Shown piece after piece: positions 16,194 to 24,737 of a DNA stretch of 64,000 bases. The notes below the pieces were generated by a model, which saw only the letters and a program-made list of their open reading frames with translations, made no database searches and was not told the origin of the DNA. The stretch covers positions 1 to 64,000 of the forward strand of contig DAOTVP010000069.1 in assembly GCA_034436155.1 (NCBI GenBank). The letters are read 5' to 3'. Each line of letters opens with the position of its first letter. Position 1 is the first letter of the stretch. The position numbers and the translations under genes are program-made. The DNA comes from GCA-2794515 sp034436155 (lineage in GTDB: Bacteria > Chloroflexota > Anaerolineae > Aggregatilineales > Phototrophicaceae).

Positions 16194-18587
16194 CTATTCA
16201 GCAGGCACTAACACGGCATCAATCACATGGATAACACCATTGACTGCTTCAATATCGGCGTCGACAACGGTCGCATCATTGACCATGACCACATCACCGT
16301 CTACGCTGAAGGTTAAAATGCCACCTTGCAGGCTTTCGACTTCGAGACCATCTTCAATATCGCCAGACATCACGGCATCTTCCAACACATGATAGCGCAA
16401 CACTTCGCGCAGTAAGGCGGTGTTGAAATACGCTTCGCCTTGGCTCACACCGAGCGCATCGAACAACGCATCAAACGCATCGTTGGTAGGCGCGAACACG
16501 GTGAAGGGGAAGCCTTGATCGAGCAGACGTGTCGAATTGGTCAACACGATGACATCCACCAATGTCGAGAATCGTTCATCTGCCGCGGCGAGCGCCACAA
16601 TCGAGCCTTCTTTGAGGTTGGCAAGGGCGGCTTCACGAGCTTCTGCCAGCGAAACAGACGGCGGTGTGAGGACGGTATCAATCACATGAACTACACCATT
16701 ATCGGCAACGACATCGGCTGTGGTGACAGTGGCGACACCATTAATCTTGACGGCACCATCGGCGACCGAGAATTGCATGTATTCTCCCTGTAGTGATTGA
16801 TACAGCAATCCATCAGTAATATCGGTAGACGCAACTTGGTCTTCGAGGATATGATAGCGCAACACGTCACGGAGCATATCCACGTTATCGCGCAGAGCCA
16901 AATCCAGACTGACACCCATATCGGCTAAAACAGCTTCAAAGGCGGCGTTGGTGGGGGCGAATACGGTGAAGGGGAAGCCTGTACCCAGCAATCTGCCCTG
17001 ACCAGTCGCCACAATCACGTCCGCCAAAATGCTAAAATCGGGGTTGGTGGCGGCGAGATAGGCAATCGAATCGACACGGGCAGAAGCCGCGAGTTCTTCA
17101 CGGGCGGCGGTGCGGGTAGCGACCAACGGCGCAGTGAGGACGGCATCAATGGCATGAATCACGCCATTCAAAGCGGTAATATCGGTTTCAATCACATTGG
17201 CAACACCATTCAGAACCACGCCACCATCTTCGGTGATTTCGACCAAAATCAGGTCGCCATCGAGTGTGGGGACAGTTTGACCATCCAACGCCACCACATC
17301 TTCGGCGCGTGCAACGGTTGGCAAGACATGATAGGGCAACAAGGCGCTCACCAAATCAGGATTGAGCAAAACCTGTTCTTTCGAGACACCCAACGCCTCA
17401 AACGCGGCATTGAAAGCGCGGTTGGTGGGGGCAAATACGGTTGAGCCTGCGGGGATTGCGCCAGTTAAATCGGCGGCGACTAACAAATCGACAAGGGTGC
17501 TAAAGCGTTCATCACCCGCCAAACGACCCAACAACGAGCGTTCATTCACACCAGCTAAAGCCGCGGCTTTGGCTTGACCGAGTGTGTAAGAGGGCGGGAC
17601 AAGTACGCCGTCAATCACATGGACGACCACATTAAACCCAACCACATCGGCGGTGACAACATTCACGCTACCATTGAGGACAACACCGCCTTCTTCGGTT
17701 GTGCTGACGACAACACCTTCACCCGTCAGGGTTTCGTATGTGCCAGCGACTAAACTAGCGGCAGGATATTCATCATCAAGAATGTGGTAACGCAACACCG
17801 TTTTGAGCAAGTCGGTGTTGGCAAGGGCTTCATCAGCCGTCACACCCAACGTGGCAAATAACGCTTCAAAGGCGGCATTGGTGGGGGCGAATACAGTGAA
17901 GGGGAAGCCATCGCGCAACAGACGCAGTTGATCGGCGGCGATGATGACATCAAATAAAATCGAGAGGTCGGCGTTATCGCGCACCAAGCCAATCACGCTA
18001 TCGGCAGGTAAGGCATCAATTTCGGCTTTGAATGCTTTCCATTCGGCGACAGCGGCTGTGATTTCTTCATCGAGTGCCGATGTGAAAATCACATCATCGA
18101 CCACATGAATACGCCCATTGGAGGCACGCACATCACCTTCGATAACATCGGCAATATTCAAACGGACATTGCCACTATCGGTTACAGTGACGCGGATGCT
18201 GGTATCGGGCAACGCCGTCAAGACGACACCGCCATTATAAACGGCAATATCGGCTAATCTGAAAAAGCCCGTCAACACATGATAGCGCAACAAGTTGCTG
18301 GTGATTTCGGGATTTTCGAGGAAAAACGCCAAATCGACATCAAAATACAAGCCCAAACGAGTGAATGCTTCGTTATTGGGCGCGAGGAGCGTCAACCCTG
18401 GGATATCGGTGCGGGTCAGGGTTTCGGCGATGCTGGGGTCTGCCGCTTCGACCACAGATGCTAAGATGCTGAGGTCTTCACGGCTTTTCACCACGTCTAA
18501 AATGGTTGTCCCTTCTTGCGCCATGGCGGGCAATGTTGCCAACACAAAGAGCAAGACAGCTATTACTAGAGAGTATACTCTACGCAC
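16194..18587 (-). CDS. Secreted protein with five fasciclin (FAS1) domains
   Basis: A 797-residue protein with a signal peptide (SLVIAVLLFVLATLPAMAQ) and five FAS1 domains of about 150 residues (~25-165, 190-330, 345-480, 495-645, 655-797). Each has the H1 box (FPFTVFAPTNAAFEAL or a variant) and the H2 box ending in the YH motif (RYHILDDE, LPYHVLPT, RYHVLEDA), with I/V-HVID near the end. FAS1 domains mediate adhesion to cells or matrix. There is no stalk or anchor after domain five, so the protein is probably released or held by interactions. The start is GTG 18587, with GGAGGC six bases upstream. Domains 2, 4 and 5 are most alike, suggesting internal duplication. Confidence 0.93.
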   Translation of the reverse strand: MRRVYSLVIAVLLFVLATLPAMAQEGTTILDVVKSREDLSILASVVEAADPSIAETLTRTDIPGLTLLAPNNEAFTRLGLYFDVDLAFFLENPEITSNLLRYHVLTGFFRLADIAVYNGGVVLTALPDTSIRVTVTDSGNVRLNIADVIEGDVRASNGRIHVVDDVIFTSALDEEITAAVAEWKAFKAEIDALPADSVIGLVRDNADLSILFDVIIAADQLRLLRDGFPFTVFAPTNAAFEALFATLGVTADEALANTDLLKTVLRYHILDDEYPAASLVAGTYETLTGEGVVVSTTEEGGVVLNGSVNVVTADVVGFNVVVHVIDGVLVPPSYTLGQAKAAALAGVNERSLLGRLAGDERFSTLVDLLVAADLTGAIPAGSTVFAPTNRAFNAAFEALGVSKEQVLLNPDLVSALLPYHVLPTVARAEDVVALDGQTVPTLDGDLILVEITEDGGVVLNGVANVIETDITALNGVIHAIDAVLTAPLVATRTAAREELAASARVDSIAYLAATNPDFSILADVIVATGQGRLLGTGFPFTVFAPTNAAFEAVLADMGVSLDLALRDNVDMLRDVLRYHILEDQVASTDITDGLLYQSLQGEYMQFSVADGAVKINGVATVTTADVVADNGVVHVIDTVLTPPSVSLAEAREAALANLKEGSIVALAAADERFSTLVDVIVLTNSTRLLDQGFPFTVFAPTNDAFDALFDALGVSQGEAYFNTALLREVLRYHVLEDAVMSGDIEDGLEVESLQGGILTFSVDGDVVMVNDATVVDADIEAVNGVIHVIDAVLVPAE

Positions 18588-18667
18588 TTTTTTGCCTCCA
18601 ATCGATCCACAAAAAAAAGTTATTTTGGCTCATTATTACAAGAGTCCAATTCCACACACTGAAATAC

Positions 18668-18697
18668 ATTATACCCAAAGATAGTAAAAATTAACAA
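18668..18697 (-). promoter_or_regulatory. Candidate promoter of the fasciclin gene
   Basis: On the minus strand TTGTTA (18697-18692) and a perfect TATAAT (18673-18668) are 18 bases apart, about 80 bases before the GTG start. Four of six -35 positions match. The flanking 18588-18771 gap is AT-rich. Confidence 0.55.
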
Positions 18698-18771
18698 ATT
18701 GAAATGCAAGAAAAATGAGAAATTATGTAGAAAAGTGACTAAGTGACGAAATCTTAACCATCTTTGAGCCA

Positions 18772-19266
18772 TTATTGGTAATCATCTTGCATCGTTTGCT
18801 CATTGTCGGACATATTGGTTTGATCTATAGAGGCATCATCTTGGTGTAGATTTTGCCCACCCAACGTATAGACCAACACGCCAAAACATGCCATCGCATA
18901 ACTGGCGACAATGCCGACAATTTGCAACGGACCCAAAAAATTCTGATTGCTAAATTCACGCCCATGCGAGCCAAAACCGAGCGCATCGGCAAGGCTGAAT
19001 AAGCCCGCCAATAACACGCCGGTCATGGCGAGGCGCGTGCCAATCAATTGCGTGAGGTTGGCGCTATCGTAGGCATAAAATGTATATTTGATGTAAATCA
19101 ATGCGCCCGCAATAAACAACACAAATCCAAACATCAACACGATGAGTTGCAAAATGCCCAATCCGGGCGTTGGGTCTAGCCCCGTCACGCCAGGGAATAA
19201 CCCCATCATCATCAAAATTGCGCCGAGTGTACCGATGGCGATCCCAATTTGTCCGACTCGTTCCAT
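18772..19266 (-). CDS. Four-helix membrane protein of unknown function
   Basis: A 164-residue protein with four predicted membrane segments: IAIGTLGAILMMMGLF, LIVLMFGFVLFIAGALI, LAMTGVLLAGLFSLADAL and VGIVASYAMACFGVLVYTL. The C-terminal tail (~25 residues) is acidic and polar. I do not recognise a family. The gene begins four bases after the dipeptidase stop, with AGAGGA placed across the junction, so the two are translated from one mRNA. Confidence 0.7.
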   Translation of the reverse strand: MERVGQIGIAIGTLGAILMMMGLFPGVTGLDPTPGLGILQLIVLMFGFVLFIAGALIYIKYTFYAYDSANLTQLIGTRLAMTGVLLAGLFSLADALGFGSHGREFSNQNFLGPLQIVGIVASYAMACFGVLVYTLGGQNLHQDDASIDQTNMSDNEQTMQDDYQ

Positions 19267-19270
19267 GCGG

Positions 19271-20356
19271 TTATCCTCTTAAACTGGCTCGCAATTGGCG
19301 GAGCATATTTCCGCCCAAAATATTGACCACATCGGCTTGCGAATATCCCCGCGCCTCCAGTGCATCTTTGAGCAACCATAAATCGGCAATCGTATTCAGT
19401 TCGTGCGGGGTGGCTTCTGCGCCAAATCCACCATCAAAATCCGTGCCGATACCAACATGCTCGGCGCTCCCAACCAATTGACAGACATAATCGATTGCCT
19501 CGACCACGCGATTCAGCGTGAGCGCCGATTTACCATCGGCGAGCGACCATGTATTCGATAAAAACAGGTTGTACGGCACAATGCCCATCACCCCGCCTCG
19601 TTCTGCCAAACGCCGAATCATCATATCGCTCAGATGGCGATCGCTATTGCGAAAATGGCGCGGGTTGCTGTGGCTGGCGATAATCACCCCGTCATAACGG
19701 TCGAGCGCCTCTAAATACGATTCTTCTGCCATGTGCGATACATCTAAAATGGCGTTGAAACTCATCATCACGTCTAATAATTCGTGTCCGAGCGCGGTTA
19801 ATCTGCCCGGTTCGCCCGTGCCACCGCAATATTGGCTCGATCGCCACGCGGGTCCGACAATGCGTACCCCTTGCTCGTACCACCATTCAAATTGACGTGG
19901 TTCAACGATGGGATCGCCATTTTCCATTAAAATCACCAACCCCTGCACCCGTTTCGTGACGGGGACATCATCGCCCCAGGTGGCGAGTACGGCATCTAAA
20001 TCGGCTTGTGATTGTATCAGGCGCAGACGCGGTTCTTCATCTGCCAATTGTTTATACACATCCAGTTGTTTTTCGGCGAGGCGCATCGCCTCTTTGGGTG
20101 TGGTATACAAAACGGCATCGTTGCCAATAGCGGGCATTTTTCCACGCGGTTCGGTGAAAAGTGTGGCGAAAACCAGCGCCACCCGCCCGATAATCGCTTC
20201 GGGCAAGCCCAACATGGCGCGTCCGACCCGTGCGACAACGGGCGTATCATTTTCGGCGAGGCGTTTTTTGAGGGCGCTGGTGCGGTAATCGCGTCCATAA
20301 CAAATCGTATTGAAAGCAATATCTTGATGTGCATCTACGATGAACATGGTGTGCAT
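19271..20356 (-). CDS. Membrane dipeptidase-type hydrolase (peptidase family M19)
   Basis: A 361-residue member of the renal/membrane dipeptidase family of amidohydrolases. Metal-ligand motifs are present: IVDAHQDIAFN (His-x-Asp at the N-terminus), ILMENGDPI (bridging Glu), ILDVSHMAEESYLEAL and VIIASHSNPRHF (two His), and VGIGTDFDGGFG (Asp). The enzyme hydrolyses dipeptides, and some members accept D-amino acids or beta-lactams. There is no signal peptide, so it acts in the cytoplasm despite the family name. It is co-transcribed with the four-helix membrane protein. Confidence 0.9.
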   Translation of the reverse strand: MHTMFIVDAHQDIAFNTICYGRDYRTSALKKRLAENDTPVVARVGRAMLGLPEAIIGRVALVFATLFTEPRGKMPAIGNDAVLYTTPKEAMRLAEKQLDVYKQLADEEPRLRLIQSQADLDAVLATWGDDVPVTKRVQGLVILMENGDPIVEPRQFEWWYEQGVRIVGPAWRSSQYCGGTGEPGRLTALGHELLDVMMSFNAILDVSHMAEESYLEALDRYDGVIIASHSNPRHFRNSDRHLSDMMIRRLAERGGVMGIVPYNLFLSNTWSLADGKSALTLNRVVEAIDYVCQLVGSAEHVGIGTDFDGGFGAEATPHELNTIADLWLLKDALEARGYSQADVVNILGGNMLRQLRASLRG

Positions 20357-20544
20357 CTTTCTAAAAAAATAAATATGCCCCCATTATAGGCGATATGACT
20401 CAAAATAGCACGAAAAAAGCTATTTTCATCATGCCAATGTCATCTTGGTTTAATCTTGTTGAGCCATGATATACGAAGGAATCGTAAGACTTATCGAATA
20501 TCACGCATCTATTATCCAAAATAGTTATATGAGGGAAATAGGCT

Positions 20545-22236
20545 TTGGAAAATACACTCGATTCATCACCAAGTACATCCACACCACAAAAAGCATTATG
20601 GCGTGTTCATGCTGGGATAGGCATCTTCATTGGCACATTGTTCATCCTGCCTGTTATCACCATATCGGCATTAGCCGATAATCTGCTCGGATTGCCATTC
20701 GTGCCGTATGACGTATTCAGTTTTGTGCGCGATTTGTTGCCCGGTGCCGTGTTGACCTTCGGCATAGATAGCATGGTCAGCGTGATTCGTTTATTCGGTA
20801 TGGATACCGATACCACCGCCAAAATCGCCGAACAAGGTATGGCAATAGGCATGGTGGTGATTGCGGCGGCGATTGTGGGTGGTGTTGTCTATTTTGTCAT
20901 TAACCGCCTCAAACGCGATGCCGTCACCGTTGGCGCATTAGCAGGTGTGGCTTTCGGCGTGGCGATGGCGCTCATCGTGGCGGGCAAAAATGTCACCGCA
21001 ACCGCCAGTCCCATAGCGGGCTTATTGTGGGTGCTGGTATTGTTCACCCTGTGGGGTTTGGCGCTTGGCTGGGCGTATGCCCAATTACAAACCATCGGCG
21101 CACGCCCTATCATAGACGAAAACAGCATGGCATCGGCAGAACGGCGTAAATTTTTGGTGCAAATTGGTGGCGCAAGCGCCACACTGACCGTCATTGGCGC
21201 GGGATTGAGCGCATTTTTTCAACCCGAAGTGGATACATCGGATGCGTTTGAAGTCGCCACCACAGGCGAAACACTCGGCACACAACCCACATCTAACCAG
21301 ACCGTGTTCGCCGAAAATTTACAAATCCCCGCAGGCACACGCCCCGAAATCACCCCTCTGGATGAGCATTACCGCATTGACATTAGCGCCCGCCCACCTG
21401 TGATTGATGCCGAGACCGATCGGCTCAAGGTACATGGCATGGTCGAAACCCCACTCGAAATCAGCCTGACCGACTTGGTAAACGGATATGAACCCGTGAA
21501 TCAATATGTCACGCTGTCGTGCATTTCAAATCAGATTGGGGGCGACCTCATCAGCACCACCATATGGACGGGCATCCCATTTCGTGTGTTGATGGAAGCG
21601 TGGAAAGTCAATCCATTGGCGCAATATGTCAAAATTTTGGGCGCAGATGGCTTCGATGAATGGGTCGATTTGAACATCGCCCGTACCGATGAGCGCGTGA
21701 TGTTGGCGTATGCGTGGGATGGTCAACCGCTCAAACAAAAACACGGCTTCCCGTTGCGGATTTACATCCCAGACCGCTACGGCATGAAACAACCCAAATG
21801 GATTACCGAGATGGAATTTGTGCGCGAATGGGGCGAAGGATATTGGGTGCGCCGTAATTGGTCAGAGCAAGCCCTTGTGCAAATCACATCGGTGGTGGAT
21901 AGTGTCGCCCAAGAAGAGATTTATCAACAAGACGGGGTGTATTATGTCCCCATCGGTGGCATAGCCTACTCTGGCGCGAAAGGCATTTCTGCGGTAGAAA
22001 TACGGGTAGATGATGGCGAATGGATGCCCGCCCAACTCAAGACCCCGTTATCCGATACAACATGGGTGATGTGGCGCTTCGATTGGGCATTCACACCCGG
22101 TCAACATACCTTCCGTGTACGCGCAAAAGACCGCGCTGGCAGACCTCAAGTGGAGACCAACGCGCCCGTGCGTCCTGATGGAGCAACTGGTATTCACAGT
22201 CGTCGTGCAACCTTAGATGAACCAACAGAGGGATAA
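20545..22236 (+). CDS. Membrane-anchored molybdopterin oxidoreductase (sulfite-oxidase family)
   Basis: A 563-residue protein. The first ~200 residues hold four membrane segments (IGIFIGTLFILPVITISAL, VVIAAAIVGGVVYFVI, LAGVAFGVAMALIVAG, GLLWVLVLFTLWGLALGW). Then a twin-arginine-like segment (ERRKFLVQIGGASATLTVIG) precedes the catalytic domain (~270-470). The Mo-ligand Cys is in TLSCISNQIGG (about residue 325), followed by WTGIPFRVLMEAW and HGFPLRIYIPDRYGMK. The C-terminal ~100 residues are the dimerisation domain. The substrate is unknown: the family covers sulfite, nitrate and protein methionine-sulfoxide chemistry. The start is TTG 20545, with GAGGG ten bases upstream; no Met exists before the first membrane helix. 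Integral membrane helices fused at the N-terminus are unusual. Confidence 0.87.
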   Translation: MENTLDSSPSTSTPQKALWRVHAGIGIFIGTLFILPVITISALADNLLGLPFVPYDVFSFVRDLLPGAVLTFGIDSMVSVIRLFGMDTDTTAKIAEQGMAIGMVVIAAAIVGGVVYFVINRLKRDAVTVGALAGVAFGVAMALIVAGKNVTATASPIAGLLWVLVLFTLWGLALGWAYAQLQTIGARPIIDENSMASAERRKFLVQIGGASATLTVIGAGLSAFFQPEVDTSDAFEVATTGETLGTQPTSNQTVFAENLQIPAGTRPEITPLDEHYRIDISARPPVIDAETDRLKVHGMVETPLEISLTDLVNGYEPVNQYVTLSCISNQIGGDLISTTIWTGIPFRVLMEAWKVNPLAQYVKILGADGFDEWVDLNIARTDERVMLAYAWDGQPLKQKHGFPLRIYIPDRYGMKQPKWITEMEFVREWGEGYWVRRNWSEQALVQITSVVDSVAQEEIYQQDGVYYVPIGGIAYSGAKGISAVEIRVDDGEWMPAQLKTPLSDTTWVMWRFDWAFTPGQHTFRVRAKDRAGRPQVETNAPVRPDGATGIHSRRATLDEPTEG

Positions 22237-22242
22237 ACACTC

Positions 22243-22695
22243 ATGAGCGATACCCATCCTAAACCCATTGGCGGAACAGATTTCATCACCAAAGCCCCAC
22301 CCGATGGGTTTGGGATGCGCTTTCATGTGCATGAGAACGGGGTTATTTCTGGCAAAATCACCATCCGAATCGATAAACAAGGTCCGCCCGGTCATGTGCA
22401 TGGCGGGGCGCTGATTGCCCTGCTCGATGAGGCGATGGGTGCCGCGGCGTGGTACGCGGGGCATCAAGCCGTTGCCGTACACCTCAGTTTCGACCTGAAA
22501 GCCACCGTGCCGTTGGATGTCGAAATCACCGTTTGGGGCGAAATCCAAAGCAAAGACGGACGAAAAATTTGGACGACCAGCCGTATCATTCTCCCCGATG
22601 GGCGAGTAGCGGTTGAGGGACGCGGGTTATTTTTAGAAACACCCCAATTGTTTGAGGACATGGGCGATAACTACCCGTTCAAGCCGTTAGAATGA
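22243..22695 (+). CDS. PaaI-like hotdog-fold thioesterase
   Basis: A 150-residue protein of the hotdog fold. GPPGHVHGGALIALLDEAMG carries the family signature, with Gly and the Asp/Glu of the active helix, followed by VAVHLSFDLKATVPLD and a final strand VAVEGRGLFLETP. The enzyme probably cleaves an acyl-CoA thioester; the acyl group is not known. It starts six bases after the oxidoreductase stop, and the HicA gene follows four bases after it. The gene order suggests co-transcription rather than a shared pathway. Confidence 0.85.
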   Translation: MSDTHPKPIGGTDFITKAPPDGFGMRFHVHENGVISGKITIRIDKQGPPGHVHGGALIALLDEAMGAAAWYAGHQAVAVHLSFDLKATVPLDVEITVWGEIQSKDGRKIWTTSRIILPDGRVAVEGRGLFLETPQLFEDMGDNYPFKPLE

Positions 22696-22699
22696 TAAT

Positions 22700-22996
22700 A
22701 TGACCAAACGTGAAAAAAGACTTGCCAAAATAAAGCAAAATCCCAAGGATGTCTCATTTGATGATTTAAAACTTGTTTTAGAAGATTATGGTTTTGAACT
22801 ACTTCGTTCTAGTGGCAGTCATCATTCGTTCAAAATCATTATTAATGGGGTATCTCACCTTTTTGTTGTACCATATAGAAGACCTGTGAAAGTGGTTTAT
22901 GTTCGAGAAGCGTTAGATCTGATAGAACAAATTCAGACTGAAACAGCAGACGATTCAGAAGATGAGGATACTACTGATGACAACGGAAATCATTAA
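22700..22996 (+). CDS. hicA: HicA-type mRNA interferase toxin
   Basis: A 98-residue protein. The core KDVSFDDLKLVLEDYGFELL then SSGSHHSFK is the HicA dsRNA-binding-like fold, with the catalytic His in GSHHSF. It should cleave mRNA when free of its partner. It has a longer N-terminus (MTKREKRLAKIKQNP) and an acidic tail (DDSEDEDTTDD) compared with minimal HicA. The HicB gene starts inside its 3' end, typical of toxin-antitoxin pairs. A close paralog is at 62450-62761 with the same opening and core, so the two pairs probably arose by duplication. Confidence 0.88.
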   Translation: MTKREKRLAKIKQNPKDVSFDDLKLVLEDYGFELLRSSGSHHSFKIIINGVSHLFVVPYRRPVKVVYVREALDLIEQIQTETADDSEDEDTTDDNGNH

Positions 22997-23219
22997 AAAT
23001 CTGGATTATTATTTGTCGCTACCTTACCCAATTGAACTCATCCCCGATGAGGACGGATTTTGGTTTGCTCGCATTCCACTTTTAGAAGGGTGTATGACCA
23101 ATGGCGAAAGCCGTGAGGATGCGCTTATCATGCTGGATGATGCCAAACAATTATGGCTAGAAAGCGCAATCGAATTAGGCATGACCATTCCTGAACCACA
23201 ATCACATCCTGTTAAGTAA
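22977..23219 (+). CDS. hicB: HicB-type antitoxin, short form
   Basis: About 80 residues. YPIELIPDEDGFWFARIPLL and EGCMTNGESREDALIMLDDA are the HicB RNase-H-like fold, which binds HicA and blocks its active site. The tail ends in a Pro-rich segment with no helix-turn-helix or ribbon-helix-helix domain, so this HicB probably cannot repress its own promoter alone. The start is ATG 22977, inside hicA; an upstream in-frame ATG at 22962 is possible. A paralog is at 62742-62978. Confidence 0.87.
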   Translation: MTTEIIKNLDYYLSLPYPIELIPDEDGFWFARIPLLEGCMTNGESREDALIMLDDAKQLWLESAIELGMTIPEPQSHPVK

Positions 23220-23235
23220 CATCCTAAAACCCCTG

Positions 23236-23265
23236 TTGAACAGAATTGCTTTTTTCGGATATAAT
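23236..23265 (+). promoter_or_regulatory. Strong candidate promoter of the PIN-TRAM gene
   Basis: TTGAAC (23236-23241) and a perfect TATAAT (23260-23265) are 18 bases apart. The transcript would start near 23272, leaving a leader of about 150 bases before the ATG at 23422, so translation control is possible. Confidence 0.7.
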
Positions 23266-23271
23266 GAAGCG

Positions 23272-23311
23272 TGGGATTATGAATAGTCACTCATTCCCTA
23301 TCATAATCCCA
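23272..23311 (+). promoter_or_regulatory. Hairpin at the predicted 5' end of the PIN-TRAM leader
   Basis: TGGGATTATGA (23272-23282) pairs perfectly with TCATAATCCCA (23301-23311), an 11-base stem with an 18-base loop, right at the predicted transcription start. It could protect the 5' end, bind a protein, or be a DNA operator. A pyrimidine-rich tract follows (attttccgttta), so an attenuator is also possible. Confidence 0.5.
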
Positions 23312-23421
23312 TTTTCCGTTTATGTATTTATGGGGTTTGTGGTGCTTATGGCAGAAATGCCCCTCACAACTTTCATCCTGTGAGTTAGCATAAGTATCAT
23401 GAACCCACGAGGAGCAATCTC

Positions 23422-24501
23422 ATGGCTACCATAGATTTTATATCCCGTATTATCGGTTTATTTGTATTTACTATATTAGGGGCGCGTTTCGGGAGCGATT
23501 CTGCGCCATCGCTGGAATTACCTGCCGATGCTGGCGCGGTAATTTTTGGGTTGGTTGGGGCGTTGGTCGGTCTCATCCTCACCCCGTGGCTGACGGTGCG
23601 CCCCGTGCAGGCGGTGAATAAAACCATCCGCGAGATGCCGATACATGTGTTTTTCATCGCCATGTTGGGGGCATTCGTGGGTTTAGGCATGGGTTTGATG
23701 GTCGCCTATCCGTTGTCACTTTTGCCCTTTCCGTTAAATAACATCATGCCACCCGCCGCTTCGTTGATCGGGGGCTATATTGGGGTGACGGTATTCCGCA
23801 ACCGCGCCCGCGAAATTTGGGACATCTTGTTCGAGCGTAACTCCAAGATTGCCCGCGCCGCCGCCGCCCAAGCATCACGCCAATTGTTGGTCGATACCAG
23901 CGTGTTGATTGACGGGCGTATCGTCGAGATTGCCAAAACAGGCTTTTTGGGTGGCACGTTGCTCATCCCGCGTTTCGTCATGACCGAATTGCATCAAGTC
24001 GCCGATTCATCCGACACACTACGGCGCAATCGGGGCAAACGGGGCTTGGTCAAGCTGAACGAATTGCAACGCAACAACATCACCCCCGTCAAGGTGATTG
24101 ATGATGATATCGAAGATATTGTAGAAGTGGATAACAAACTGGTGGCGTTGGCGATTCAACTCGAAGCCTATCTGCTCACGAATGACTATCCGCTCAGCAA
24201 AGTAGCAGAGGCGCAAGGCGTGACCGTGTTGAATATGAACCTCCTCGCCAATGCGGTGCGCTCGGTCTATATCCCTGGCGAAGTTTTTTCGCTCCACATC
24301 ATCCAAGAGGGGAAAGATAGCGGGCAAGGCGTGGGTTATTTGGATGACGGCACGATGGTCGTGGTCGAAAATGGCAAAGATTACATCGATCGCACCGTGC
24401 GCGTGACTGTTACCAAATTGATTAACCGCGAGGCGGGGCGAATGATTTTCGCCGTGCCAGAGGGGATGCAAGGCAGTACCCCATCCAATACCAATGGGTA
24501 A
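23422..24501 (+). CDS. Membrane PIN-TRAM domain protein (YacL-like)
   Basis: A 359-residue protein. Four membrane segments come first (~10-125, with FVFTILGARFG, AVIFGLVGALVGLIL, FFIAMLGAFVGLGMGLM and MPPAASLIGGYIGVTVF). Then a PIN nuclease domain (~155-285): LLVDTSVLIDGRI with the first Asp, FVMTELHQVAD with the Glu, and LTNDYPLSKVA with a late Asp. A TRAM domain closes the protein (~295-350, GYLDDGTMVVVENGKDYI). This layout is the YacL family, common in Firmicutes, Actinobacteria and Chloroflexota. PIN domains cleave RNA and TRAM binds it; the target is unknown. It has its own promoter. Confidence 0.9.
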   Translation: MATIDFISRIIGLFVFTILGARFGSDSAPSLELPADAGAVIFGLVGALVGLILTPWLTVRPVQAVNKTIREMPIHVFFIAMLGAFVGLGMGLMVAYPLSLLPFPLNNIMPPAASLIGGYIGVTVFRNRAREIWDILFERNSKIARAAAAQASRQLLVDTSVLIDGRIVEIAKTGFLGGTLLIPRFVMTELHQVADSSDTLRRNRGKRGLVKLNELQRNNITPVKVIDDDIEDIVEVDNKLVALAIQLEAYLLTNDYPLSKVAEAQGVTVLNMNLLANAVRSVYIPGEVFSLHIIQEGKDSGQGVGYLDDGTMVVVENGKDYIDRTVRVTVTKLINREAGRMIFAVPEGMQGSTPSNTNG

Positions 24502-24572
24502 GCACGATTTATCGGTTTCATGTAGATTGGGATGCAAAAATGCCTGTTCATCAATAAAAATGGTATTGTCTG

Positions 24573-24669
24573 TGGACGACATACGCCCTGCGGGCTAGTC
24601 GTCCATTACACAGTATCTCATTTTAAGGTGTCATGGCTGACTAGAGGCTAAAGCCTCATATGTCAGCCA
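24573..24669 (+). repeat. Composite three-stem element, copy 1
   Basis: Hairpin 1: TGGACGAC/GTCGTCCA (24573-24580, 24598-24605), inner GCCC-TGC-GGGC. Hairpin 2: TGGCTGAC/GTCAGCCA (24634-24641, 24662-24669), inner GAGGC-TAAA-GCCTC. The linker starts TTACAC and ends GTGTCA, so it nearly pairs. Copies 2 and 3 are at 25811-25908 and 29771-29868. It lies between the PIN-TRAM stop and trpS; the rest of 24502-24737 has no gene. Confidence 0.85.
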
Positions 24670-24737
24670 CAAAAACGCACACGCATGTATGCCATCGTTA
24701 TCTACAAACAAAACACATCATAAGGAATGAGATAACC

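Noticed and set aside
16194..16392. A short plus-strand frame at 16135-16392 over the fasciclin stop
   Set aside because: It begins within the hairpin, runs antisense to the fifth FAS1 domain and encodes only Ser/Thr-rich sequence.
24502..24737. A T-box or other riboswitch upstream of trpS
   Set aside because: No T-box sequence (TGGNACCGCG-like) or specifier loop is visible. The structure there is the composite repeat, which also occurs beside unrelated genes.
24660..24737. An N-terminal extension of TrpS
   Set aside because: The extra 26 residues are read from the end of the repeat and lack a ribosome site; ATG 24738 fits the family.
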